Shown: positions 33,440-41,196 of the stretch, one piece after another
Numbering within the stretch: position 1 is the first letter of the stretch
How the letters are laid out: the number at the start of each line of letters is the position of its first letter
NCBI GenBank assembly: GCA_002399735.1
Contig: DHEF01000011.1
Span: 1-41,196, forward strand
DNA length: 41,196 nt
Direction of reading: 5' to 3'
DNA from: Chitinophagaceae bacterium UBA4857
GTDB taxonomy: Bacteria > Bacteroidota > Bacteroidia > Chitinophagales > Chitinophagaceae
Notes under the pieces: generated by a model
What the model saw: only the letters and a program-made list of their open reading frames with translations
Database searches by the model: none
What the model was told of the DNA's origin: nothing
Position numbers and translations under genes: made by a program

Positions 33440-33717
33440 TACACATTTTAAGGCGTAAAAAAAGCATATTATAAACAACCAAAATTTTATTTATACCAGC
33501 CTGTAAACGGCTACTGTCAACAGTTTCCCCAAATACATGGGCGAAACTGGGCCTTATTTTGCGCCAAATTATTAACAAAGGCTATGAGATTTGGCTTTTG
33601 CGTTGTACCTTTGCTATTAGTTAACCTTGTGATAAATTTAACCGACCTTTACCAATATCCTGCAAACAAATCGGTTTCTTTTTTCGTTTTATAAAATAAA
33701 ACAGACATTATTATAAT

Positions 33718-34575
33718 ATGCGGCAGTTAAAAATTGCAACCCAGATTACAAACAGAGATTCTCAAGCAGTAGAAAAATATTTGCAGGAAATTTCTAAAAT
33801 CTCGATGATTACCCCAGAAGAAGAAACTACGTTGGCTCAACGTATTAAAATGGGTGATCAACGTGCTTTAGACAAACTGGTACAGGCAAACTTACGTTTC
33901 GTTGTATCGGTAGCAAAACAATACCAGCATCAGGGTCTTTCTTTAAGTGATTTGATTAATGAAGGAAACCTGGGTTTAATAAAAGCAGCTCAACGTTTTG
34001 ATGAAACCAAAGGGTTTAAATTCATTTCTTACGCTGTTTGGTGGATTCGTCAGTCCATTTTGCAGGCTTTAGCAGAGCAAGGTCGTTTGGTACGTTTACC
34101 ACAAAACAAAATTGGTACTTACAATAAAGCTAATAAAGCTTATATGGCTTTTGAACAGGAGCATGAACGTGAGCCATCAACTGAAGAGTTAGCGGAGCTG
34201 TTAGAAATGAGCGAAACTGAAATCAACAATATTTTCCAAAGTAATACCCGTCACACCTCTTTAGATGCTCCGGTACACGAAGCCGAAGACGTAGCCATGG
34301 GTGATTTACTGGAAGGAAGCGACGATACCGATGATGATGTAATGAAAGATTCATTACGAAACGAAATACGTCGTGTTTTAAAATCTTTATCGCCCCGCGA
34401 AGCCGAAATTGTGAATGCCTATTTTGGTTTAGATGGCGAACAAGGTGTAACTATTGAGCAAATTGGCCAAAAGTATGATTTGACAAAAGAACGTATCCGT
34501 CAGATTAAAGAACGTGCCATTAAACGTTTACAAAAAGCCCGTTATAGTAGCGCCTTAAAAGCGTACTTAGGCTAA
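33718..34575 (+). CDS. rpoD: primary RNA polymerase sigma factor (RpoD/SigA type)
   Basis: The 285-residue sigma-70 factor recognises housekeeping promoters. It has region 1.2 (DSQAVEKYLQEISKISMITPEEE), region 2 (NLRFVVSVAKQYQHQGLSLSDLINEGNLGLIKAAQRFDETKGFKFISYAVWWIRQSI), region 3 (TRHTSLDAPV before it, REPSTEELAEL) and region 4 (LSPREAEIVNAYFGLDGEQGVTIEQIGQKYDLTKERIRQIKERAIKRLQ). Region 1.1 is missing, as usual in Bacteroidota primary sigma factors, which read the TTTG / TAnnTTTG promoter seen many times in this window. The gene is monocistronic, with a terminator 70 bp after the stop. Confidence 0.95.
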   Translation: MRQLKIATQITNRDSQAVEKYLQEISKISMITPEEETTLAQRIKMGDQRALDKLVQANLRFVVSVAKQYQHQGLSLSDLINEGNLGLIKAAQRFDETKGFKFISYAVWWIRQSILQALAEQGRLVRLPQNKIGTYNKANKAYMAFEQEHEREPSTEELAELLEMSETEINNIFQSNTRHTSLDAPVHEAEDVAMGDLLEGSDDTDDDVMKDSLRNEIRRVLKSLSPREAEIVNAYFGLDGEQGVTIEQIGQKYDLTKERIRQIKERAIKRLQKARYSSALKAYLG

Positions 34576-34646
34576 ACATAGCAGCTTCTTTTGTTCCATA
34601 CATCTGTTTGTATAGGTAATAAAAGAATTTCGGTGGATTTTTAAAG

Positions 34647-34679
34647 CAGCCCTGATCTAGTCGTCGGGGCTGTTTTTTT
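34647..34679 (+). terminator. intrinsic terminator of the sigma factor gene
   Basis: CAGCCC (34647-34652) pairs with GGGCTG (34667-34672), extended inside by GU/GC pairs; seven T residues follow. It is about 72 bp after the stop codon. Confidence 0.8.
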
Positions 34680-34701
34680 ATATTTTATTTTAATTGTTTG
34701 T

Positions 34702-34769
34702 CAACAGTAGTAATACTAATCAGCATCCGTTGTGTCACTCACTACATCGTTCCGTCTGCTAATCAGCAG
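34702..34769 (-). repeat. repeat family A copy
   Basis: Read on the plus strand: AACAGTAGTAATACTAATCA, GCATCCGTTGTGTCACTCAC and CTGCTAATCAGCAG. The end shows the mini-hairpin CTGCT-AATC-AGCAG in its most complete form. Confidence 0.75.
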
Positions 34770-34770
34770 A

Positions 34771-34837
34771 GATAAGTCGAAAGTACGGAAACCGAAAGTC
34801 AGTGAATAGTCAATAGTGAATTGTGAATTGTGAGTTA
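34771..34837 (+). repeat. short-period repeat arrays B then E
   Basis: B units (AAGTCGAAAGTACGGAAAC, CGAAAGTCAG) are followed by E units (AGTGAATAGTCAATAGTGAA, TTGTGAATTGTGAG). They follow the family A copy, as at 21918. The rest of the 528-bp gap (34838-35103) holds no gene that I can see, only a promoter candidate. Confidence 0.6.
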
Positions 34838-34943
34838 TCCAATCTTACATCTACAATCTTAATTCATAATTCCCTCCTCTTGCCTGCCATCAAGTTTTCA
34901 TATTTTTTTCACATATAGTAAACTTAGTTGTCTATCATATTCC

Positions 34944-34951
34944 TATCTTTG
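34944..34951 (+). promoter_or_regulatory. putative -7 box for the efflux operon
   Basis: TATCTTTG matches TAnnTTTG. The only nearby TTG (34928-34930) is just 13 nt upstream, closer than usual. The leader to the ATG at 35104 would be about 145 nt, enough for regulation, but I see no clear structure. Confidence 0.3.
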
Positions 34952-35103
34952 CAACTTGTTACAACAATTCATGTATTTCCTTGTTGTACTGACATTTATA
35001 AAGTCAACCGATTTCAACCTTTACTTGCCAGCCTGTATTTCCAGTAATACTACTGCAAATATTGTGATTACACTTTAGTCCAGGATTTTTGATAAACATA
35101 TAT

Positions 35104-36444
35104 ATGAAGATGATATTTTTCCGAAAAGGCAGCCCTATGGCTGTATTAGGTATATTGGTTTTGTTAGCCACAACTAGCGCTAACGCACAACAAACCAGCG
35201 ATAGTATTTTACAAAACGCAACACTTGAAAATGTGATTCGTTATGCTATAGAAAGGCAGGCAATCATTAAAAAAGCAATTGCTGACGAAAAAATTACCGA
35301 AGCCAATATTAAAAGCCGCTTGGCCGATTGGTATCCGCAGGTAAATTTTGGTTACACTTTTCAACATAGTTTTGATGTACCTACCAATATTATTGGTGGT
35401 AACCCTATACAATTGGGGGTAGAAAATACATCGGCTTTACAGTTGTTAGCAACACAAAACATTTTTAACCGCGATTTATTACTGGCCCAGCGTACCCGTA
35501 CAGAAGTACGTACACAGGCACAGCAGACAACCACCAGTAATAAAATAGATGTAGCGGTAAATGTATCAAAAGCATTCTACGATATTATAGCTACAGAGCA
35601 ACAAATAAAAGTAAGCGACGAAAATATTATCCGTTTGCAACGCAGTTTAAAAGACGCCACCGCTCGTTATGATGCAGGTATAGTGGATAAAACGGATTTT
35701 AAACGTGCGACTATTTTATTAAACAATGCTATCGCCAGCAGAAAAAGTAACCAGGAATTGCTGATTGCAAAAACCGAATATCTTAAAGCTTTAATGAACT
35801 ATCCTGTTGCAGAAAAAATTAATGTGGTGTACGATAGTACGACATTAGAGCAACAAGCACAATTGGATACTTTATCATTACCGGATTATACACGCAGGAT
35901 AGAATACCAGTTATTAAATACACAAAAGAATTTACAGGAAGCAAATTTGCGTTACCAGAAATGGTCCTACCTACCTACGGCAACCGCAAACGGTGCATAC
36001 ATTCGCCAGTTTTTAAATAATGATCTGGCTAAACTGTATAATCAATCTTTCCCCAATTCATACGTTGGGTTAAACCTAAGCTGGTCCATATTTCAGGGTG
36101 GTAAACGTAAGCAAGGTATTAAAGCTGCCGAGTGGCAACTGGCAAAAACCAATTACGATTTAGAGAATGTAAGAAATACGGTTAACACACAATATGCATC
36201 CGCTATTGCTTCTTATAAAAGTAACTACAATACTTATTTAGCTTTAAAAGATAATGTGGAACTGGCACAGGAAGTATATGATGTGTTAAACCTGCAATAC
36301 CGTGAGGGCATTAAAACTTATCTGGATGTGGTAACTGCCGAAACCGATTTACGCAGTTCGCAAATTAATTACTTTAATGCTTTATACCTGCTATTGGCTA
36401 GTAAGGTAGATGTAGAAAAAGCCTTAGGTACAATAACTTATTAA
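35104..36444 (+). CDS. TolC family outer membrane efflux protein
   Basis: This protein is the outer-membrane channel of the tripartite efflux pump encoded here. It is 446 aa from the ATG at 35104, with a signal peptide (MAVLGILVLLATTSANAQQ), then the long helical repeats of the OEP family. Typical segments are ADWYPQVNFGYTFQHSF, VSKAFYDIIATEQQIKV, ARYDAGIVDKTDFKRATILLNNA, and YREGIKTYLDVVTAETDLRSSQINYFNALYLLLASKVDVEKALG. A TTG further upstream (35089) is unlikely. It is 31 bp before the adaptor gene, so the two are one operon; the order channel, adaptor, permease is common in Bacteroidota. Confidence 0.92.
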   Translation: MKMIFFRKGSPMAVLGILVLLATTSANAQQTSDSILQNATLENVIRYAIERQAIIKKAIADEKITEANIKSRLADWYPQVNFGYTFQHSFDVPTNIIGGNPIQLGVENTSALQLLATQNIFNRDLLLAQRTRTEVRTQAQQTTTSNKIDVAVNVSKAFYDIIATEQQIKVSDENIIRLQRSLKDATARYDAGIVDKTDFKRATILLNNAIASRKSNQELLIAKTEYLKALMNYPVAEKINVVYDSTTLEQQAQLDTLSLPDYTRRIEYQLLNTQKNLQEANLRYQKWSYLPTATANGAYIRQFLNNDLAKLYNQSFPNSYVGLNLSWSIFQGGKRKQGIKAAEWQLAKTNYDLENVRNTVNTQYASAIASYKSNYNTYLALKDNVELAQEVYDVLNLQYREGIKTYLDVVTAETDLRSSQINYFNALYLLLASKVDVEKALGTITY

Positions 36445-36475
36445 AACATTACTAACGTTTAAGACGAATTTATAT

Positions 36476-37597
36476 ATGCAAACAACAATGAAATATTCTT
36501 TATTGGCATCCGCAACAGTTTTGTTATTAACTGCCTGCGGCGAGAAAAAAAATCAACAACAAGGTCCGCCACCACCTACACCTGTAACGGTTATTGAAGT
36601 ACAGGCAAGTGATGCTGCTTATTATGATGAATACCCGGGTACAGTAGTGGCTTTAAACCAAACCGAATTACGTCCGCAGGTAACAGGTTATATTACTAGC
36701 ATACATTTTAAAGATGGTCAAAAGGTAGTGAAAGGACAAAAATTATATTCAATCGATCAGCAGTTATATACTGCCAACTATCAACAGGCTTTGGCTAATG
36801 TGCAGGTACAGGAAACCAATATGCTAAAAGCACAACGTGATGTAGAACGTTACCGCCAATTGGATAAACAAGAGGCGATAGCTAAACAACAGGTTGATTA
36901 TGCTGAATCGGCTTATGAAGCTGCAAAAAAACAGGTGGATGCTGCAAAAGCTGCCGCCAATGCAGTAAGAGCCAACGTTGGCTTTGCTACTATTTATGCA
37001 CCATTTAGTGGTACCATTGGTATTTCGCAGGTACGTATAGGTACATCAGTTGTAGCCGGACAAACAATTTTAAATACTGTATCAAGTGATAATCCTGTTG
37101 CCATTGATTTTGCAGTAGATCAAAGTGAGATATTCCGTTTTTCTCAATTGCAAACTGCAGGTGGTAAAAAAGATTCTACTTTTTCTATTGCTTTCGGAGA
37201 AGATGTTTATCCATTTTATGGTAGCGTAAGTGCTATTGATCGTGCAGTAGATGCACAAACCGGAACCATTAAAACACGTTTGAGTTTTCCTAACGAAAAA
37301 AGTGTGTTGAAACCAGGCATGAGTACTACAGTAAGAGTATTAAGCAATAATAAAGAACAGTCAGTTACTATACCACATAAAGCAGTAGTAGAACAATTGG
37401 GAACTTATTTTGCGTATGTGTTGGGTGATAGTAGTAAAGTGTCGCAACGTAAACTGGTTTTAGGTCGTGCAGTGGGTGCTAATATAATTGTGAAAGAAGG
37501 GTTACAAGCCGGAGAAAAAATTGTGGTACAAGGTGTACAAACTTTACGTGAAGGCGCTGTTGTAAATGCAGTGGCAGATACTACGGTGAAGAAGTAG
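36476..37597 (+). CDS. RND efflux periplasmic adaptor (membrane fusion protein), lipoprotein
   Basis: The adaptor links the RND permease to the TolC-type channel. The 373-residue precursor has a lipoprotein signal (SLLASATVLLLTACGEKK) with the lipobox cysteine at residue 21, or 17 if the second ATG is used. A lipoyl/barrel-sandwich region follows (YPGTVVALNQTELRPQVTGYITSIHFKDGQKVVKGQKLYSID), then a helical hairpin (VERYRQLDKQEAIAKQQVDYAESAYEAAKKQVDAAK), the second half of the sandwich (ATIYAPFSGTIGISQVRIGTSV) and a beta-barrel/membrane-proximal end (TVRVLSNNKEQSVTIPHKAV). The permease gene is 286 bp downstream, across a repeat cluster. Confidence 0.92.
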   Translation: MQTTMKYSLLASATVLLLTACGEKKNQQQGPPPPTPVTVIEVQASDAAYYDEYPGTVVALNQTELRPQVTGYITSIHFKDGQKVVKGQKLYSIDQQLYTANYQQALANVQVQETNMLKAQRDVERYRQLDKQEAIAKQQVDYAESAYEAAKKQVDAAKAAANAVRANVGFATIYAPFSGTIGISQVRIGTSVVAGQTILNTVSSDNPVAIDFAVDQSEIFRFSQLQTAGGKKDSTFSIAFGEDVYPFYGSVSAIDRAVDAQTGTIKTRLSFPNEKSVLKPGMSTTVRVLSNNKEQSVTIPHKAVVEQLGTYFAYVLGDSSKVSQRKLVLGRAVGANIIVKEGLQAGEKIVVQGVQTLREGAVVNAVADTTVKK

Positions 37598-37599
37598 TT

Positions 37600-37735
37600 G
37601 ATGGTTGATAGTTCATTGTTAATGGTTGATAGGAGAGAGCTAAATTGCCAAGTGACAATGGACAATTGACGAAAACGTTTTTTTAGACTATCCGACTTCC
37701 CGTCTTTCGGACTTCCGGACTTGCTGACTTTCTTC
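37600..37735 (-). repeat. short-period repeat arrays D, C and B (inverted order)
   Basis: Read on the plus strand: D units (GTTGATAGTTCATTGTTAAT) to 37632, C units (GTGACAATGGACAATTGAC) at 37652-37670, and B units (CCGACTTCCCG, TTTCGGACTTCCGGACTTGC) at 37687-37735. Reversed, the order is A-B-C-D, as at 21854-22058. D begins right after the adaptor stop codon. Confidence 0.7.
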
Positions 37736-37775
37736 TGCTGAATAATGGACAGGAAGTACAAGAGTGCGACGCAAC
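37736..37775 (+). repeat. repeat family A copy
   Basis: GGAAGTACAAGAGTGCGACG followed by CAACC carries the exact core AGAGTGCGACGCAA. CTGCTGAATAATGGACAG before it corresponds to the CTGCTAATCAGCG-type end of other copies. Confidence 0.78.
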
Positions 37776-37883
37776 CAAACTCCCCTTTAGGGGCTGGGGG
37801 CATAGTAGCAATGCAGCTGAATAAATAAAAAGCTTTAACAATGTTAAAGCAATTGTATATAATTAATAAGTAGCAACAAAAAC

Positions 37884-40800
37884 ATGATTGCAGAAACTTT
37901 TATAAAACGGCCGGTAACGGCAATGGTGGTATCGATAGTGCTGGTATTGGTAGGTCTTATTTCATTGATGAATTTACCTATTGCACAGTACCCGGAGATT
38001 ACACCACCCACGGTATCCATTAGTGGTAACTTTACCGGTGCCGATGCCGAAACGGTAGAACAGACAACGACTACTGCTATTGAAACGCAGGTGAATGGTA
38101 CGCCGGGCATGACTTACATGACCAGTAACAGCACCAGCAGCGGACAAAGCAGTATTACCTTAAATTTTGAAGTAGGAACTAATATTGATATTGCTACACT
38201 GGATGTACAAAACAGGGCTAGTGTGGCCGAGCCTACATTGCCTGACGCCGTAAAACGTTTGGGCTTAACCACCCGTAAACGTAACCCGAGTATTATGGCG
38301 GTGTTGGCATTTTATTCGCCTAACGGTAGTAAGGACGCAACATTTATTGGTAACTATGTTAACCTGTATGTGAAAGATGCTGTAATGCGTGTAAAAGGAG
38401 TGGGTGATGTAATGACACGTGCCGATGATTTTAGTATGCGTGTGTGGTTGAATCCTGAAAAAATGGCTGCAATGGGTATTACACCTGCCGAAGTAAATGC
38501 TGCTTTACAAGAGCAAAACTTACAGGTAGCAGGTGGTACGGTGGGTGGTAACCCGCAACCGGGTGTACAAACTTTTGAGTACAGTGTGCTTACCAATAGC
38601 CGTTTAAATAAACAGGAAGATTTTGAAAACATTATCGTTCGTACACGACCTGCTGATGGTAGCATTGTTTACCTGAAAGATATTGCCCGTTTACAATTGG
38701 GTAAGTTTGACTATGGTATTAATGCATTTGCCATGGGTACAAATGGCGTACGTGAAGCAGCATTTATGCTGATATACCAGGCACCGGGTGCTAATGCCAT
38801 GGATACCTACGAAAACCTGATGAAGGCTTTGGAAGAAATGCGTCCGACTTTCCCGCCCGATATTGATTTTTCTATACCTAACGAAACCGTATCAGTGGTA
38901 AAAGCTTCAATTAATGAAGTAATGCACACTCTGGTAGAGGCGTTGGTGTTAGTGGTATTGGTAGTATTTTTGTTTCTACAAAACTGGCGTGCAACGTTAA
39001 TTCCCATATTAGCCATCCCCGTATCGTTAATTGGTACGTTTATATTTTTTGGCCCTTTAGGTTTTACCATTAACACACTTACCTTATTTGCGTTTGTGTT
39101 GGCCATTGGTATTGTGGTAGATGATGCAATTGTAGTGGTGGAAGCGGTACAACATAATATTGACCACGAAAAAATGACGCCTAAGAATGCAACGATTAAA
39201 GCCATGAAAGAAATTTCGGCACCGGTAATTGCCATTGCCTTAATTCTTGCAGCGGTATTTATTCCGGTAGGTTTTATCCCGGGTATAGTCGGACGGCTCT
39301 ATCAACAGTTTGCCATTACCATTGCCGTATCGGTATTAATCTCGGCATTTGTGGCACTGTCCTTAACACCGGCTTTGTGTGTACTTATGTTAAAACCAAC
39401 TAAAGATGCCGGTGCTAAAAAAAATGTATTGGATAAGTTTTTTGCATGGTTTAATAAATGGTTTGGAAAACTTACCATGGGTTATACAAAAGGTGTAGGT
39501 AAATGGATAAGAGCTACACCATATGTATTGGTGATGATGGTGGTATTGGTAGTTGGTTTATTCTTTTTATTTAAAAATAAACCAACGGGCTTTATTCCTT
39601 TGGAAGATGAGGGCCGTGTAATGGTAACCTACGAAATGCAGGAAGCTGCTTCAACCACTCGTAGCGTGGAGTTATTAAAAACATTAATAGAACGTGTCGC
39701 TAAAATTCCGGAGACAAGGGTAGTGGGTGGTTTAGCCGGTTTAAATATTGTAACCTTCTCTAATAAATCCAATGCAGGTACTATGTTTGTAAACTTACAA
39801 CCATGGGATAAACGTAAAGGAAAAGGCCAGCATGCGCAGGATGTAATTAATAAAATACGTGCTGCTACTGCCGATATTAAAGAAGCCCGTATTGTGGTAA
39901 TTGCGCCACCGGCAATTCCCGGTTTGGGTGCAGCCGCAGGTTTCACCTTTCAGTTACAGCAACGTGGTAGTACCGATAATGCAGCGCAGTTTGAAGGTGT
40001 AGCCCGTGAGTTTATCGGCAGGTTAAACCAACGTCCCGAAATTGGAATGGCCTATACTTTCTTTAGTGCACGTACACCAAGTTATAAGGTAGATGTAAAC
40101 AGAGAGCAGGCTAAAAAATTAGGTGTATCGGTGGCGGAAGTATATACAACATTATCAAACTTTTTAGGTAGTAGCTATGTAAACGACTTTAACTTGTACG
40201 GCCGTAACTTTCGTGTAATGTCGCAGGCTGATAGTAGTTATCGTAGTTCGTTGGAAGGCATTCAGAAATTTTATGTACGCAACAGCCAGGGCAATATGGT
40301 GCCGTTGGGTTCACTTATAACTACCAAGGTGATTGAAGCGCCGGGTGTGTTATCGCATTTTAATATTTACCGTAACATTGAAATTAACGGTACACCAAAA
40401 GATGGTTTCAGTAGCGGACAAGCCATTCAGGCTTTACAGGAAGAAGCTGCAAAATTACCTGCAGGTTATGGATACGAGTTTAGTGGCATGAGCCGTGAGG
40501 AAATATTGGCAGGTGATCAGCAAACAACCGTGTTCTTAATTTCTATTGTATTTGTATTTCTGTTCCTGGCTGCATTATACGAAAGTTGGAGTGTTCCTTT
40601 CTCTGTATTATTTGCCGTACCAATTGGTGCGTTGGGTTCTATCCTTACGCTTACATTTATACCGGCCTTAACCAATAATATTTATGCGCAAATTGGTTTA
40701 ATTACGCTAATTGGTCTGGCCGCTAAAAACGCCATCCTGATTGTGGAGTTTGCCAAGGAAAGGGTAGATAAAGGTATTGATGTGGTGCATGCAACATTAC

Positions 40801-41084
40801 AAGCGGTTAGGTTACGTTTACGTCCAATTGTAATGACATCGCTTGCATTTATATTGGGTGTATTACCCTTAGCATTTGCCAATGGCGCTGCAGCCGAAAG
40901 CCGTAAAACTATTGGTTGGACAGTATTTGGTGGTATGATATCCGCAACAACACTAGCCATATTTGTGGTGCCGGTATTATTTGTATTAATTACCAAATTA
41001 AGCTATGGTAAAAAATTAAAAAAATTACAGGAAGAACATAAACAAGAAGAAGAGATTGATAAAAAAGCAATGGATTTAGGATAA
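37884..41084 (+). CDS. RND efflux permease, AcrB/HAE1 family
   Basis: This is the proton-driven inner-membrane pump of the efflux system. The 1066-residue protein begins MIAETFIKRPVTAMVVSIVLVLVGLISL, followed by NLPIAQYPEITPPTV and other HAE1 marks. The two proton-relay aspartates are D413 and D414 (GIVVDDAIVVVEAV), and the relay lysine is K948 (LIGLAAKNAILIVEF). Two large periplasmic loops (about residues 30-335 and 570-875) hold PGVQTFEYSVL, PAIPGLGAAAGFTFQLQQRG and FSGMSREE. The C-terminus is charged (HKQEEEIDKKAMDLG). Substrates are probably hydrophobic compounds or drugs; the specificity cannot be read. A terminator follows at 41109. Confidence 0.95.
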   Translation: MIAETFIKRPVTAMVVSIVLVLVGLISLMNLPIAQYPEITPPTVSISGNFTGADAETVEQTTTTAIETQVNGTPGMTYMTSNSTSSGQSSITLNFEVGTNIDIATLDVQNRASVAEPTLPDAVKRLGLTTRKRNPSIMAVLAFYSPNGSKDATFIGNYVNLYVKDAVMRVKGVGDVMTRADDFSMRVWLNPEKMAAMGITPAEVNAALQEQNLQVAGGTVGGNPQPGVQTFEYSVLTNSRLNKQEDFENIIVRTRPADGSIVYLKDIARLQLGKFDYGINAFAMGTNGVREAAFMLIYQAPGANAMDTYENLMKALEEMRPTFPPDIDFSIPNETVSVVKASINEVMHTLVEALVLVVLVVFLFLQNWRATLIPILAIPVSLIGTFIFFGPLGFTINTLTLFAFVLAIGIVVDDAIVVVEAVQHNIDHEKMTPKNATIKAMKEISAPVIAIALILAAVFIPVGFIPGIVGRLYQQFAITIAVSVLISAFVALSLTPALCVLMLKPTKDAGAKKNVLDKFFAWFNKWFGKLTMGYTKGVGKWIRATPYVLVMMVVLVVGLFFLFKNKPTGFIPLEDEGRVMVTYEMQEAASTTRSVELLKTLIERVAKIPETRVVGGLAGLNIVTFSNKSNAGTMFVNLQPWDKRKGKGQHAQDVINKIRAATADIKEARIVVIAPPAIPGLGAAAGFTFQLQQRGSTDNAAQFEGVAREFIGRLNQRPEIGMAYTFFSARTPSYKVDVNREQAKKLGVSVAEVYTTLSNFLGSSYVNDFNLYGRNFRVMSQADSSYRSSLEGIQKFYVRNSQGNMVPLGSLITTKVIEAPGVLSHFNIYRNIEINGTPKDGFSSGQAIQALQEEAAKLPAGYGYEFSGMSREEILAGDQQTTVFLISIVFVFLFLAALYESWSVPFSVLFAVPIGALGSILTLTFIPALTNNIYAQIGLITLIGLAAKNAILIVEFAKERVDKGIDVVHATLQAVRLRLRPIVMTSLAFILGVLPLAFANGAAAESRKTIGWTVFGGMISATTLAIFVVPVLFVLITKLSYGKKLKKLQEEHKQEEEIDKKAMDLG

Positions 41085-41108
41085 GAATTTAAACTATCTA
41101 ATTATTAT

Positions 41109-41147
41109 AAAGGCACTGTAAATAAAATAATACAGTGCCTTTTTTTG
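41109..41147 (+). terminator. intrinsic terminator of the efflux operon
   Basis: The arms 41109-41120 (AAAGGCACTGTA, with the A-run before it) and 41131-41142 are reverse complements with a 10-nt AT loop, followed by further T residues. It lies 24 bp after the stop codon. Confidence 0.88.
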
Positions 41148-41196
41148 TCTCAATTATCTCATTATCTAATTTTCAAATCATTGTTGTCCGGATAAG

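Noticed and set aside
38354..40996. Several 100-140 aa frames on the minus strand inside the RND permease gene
   Set aside because: They are antisense shadows of a clear 1066-aa gene.

Overview
The window looks like chromosomal DNA of a member of the Bacteroidota, most likely a Chitinophagaceae-type bacterium. The AT-rich composition, the Bacteroidota form of several proteins (dihydroorotase with DQVHFREPG, a short RpoD-like sigma factor, Bacteroidota-type LptD and Lgt, a RemB-like barrel protein) and repeated TAnnTTTG promoter boxes support this. Lineage is inferred from protein style, not from a marker search. I see no rRNA, tRNA, CRISPR array, phage or transposase gene.

Layout. 1-8.4 kb: dihydroorotase (-) is divergent from a RemB-like outer-membrane barrel (+), followed by dnaB-rsmE (+), which converge on a two-gene surface-polysaccharide operon (Gfo/Idh/MocA dehydrogenase plus polyprenyl-phosphate sugar transferase, -). 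8.8-14.9 kb is an envelope block: an N-acetylmuramoyl-L-alanine amidase divergent from LptD, a small lipoprotein, a PlsC-type acyltransferase and a YkgJ-type Cys-cluster protein. 15.1-23.3 kb: the pyruvate dehydrogenase E2 subunit, a small YciI-like protein, the tRNA methylthiotransferase MtaB, topoisomerase I and a cysteine desulfurase. 23.3-31.9 kb: a Tat-signal CFI-box-like protein, a DPP-IV-like S9 peptidase, a DedA protein, histidine ammonia-lyase, a type II NADH dehydrogenase and a small membrane protein gene broken by an early stop. 32.1-41.1 kb: Lgt, the primary sigma factor and a TolC / lipoprotein adaptor / RND permease efflux operon.

The genes are mainly housekeeping and envelope functions. 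The unusual content lies between them. A dispersed repeat with the core AGAGTGCGACGCAA (family A) occurs in 12 places, in both orientations and never inside a recognised gene. It is often followed by short-period arrays built on GTCGGAA (B), GACAATT (C), ATTAAC/GAAC (D) and AGTGAAT (E), and several loci keep the order A-B-C-D. A second family (F) is present as two inverted copies 21 kb apart. There is also a perfect 20-bp hairpin after the remB-like gene and a strongly structured ~62-nt element upstream of lgt. These intergenic modules are the best candidates for something undescribed. I did not find a convincing new protein-coding system.
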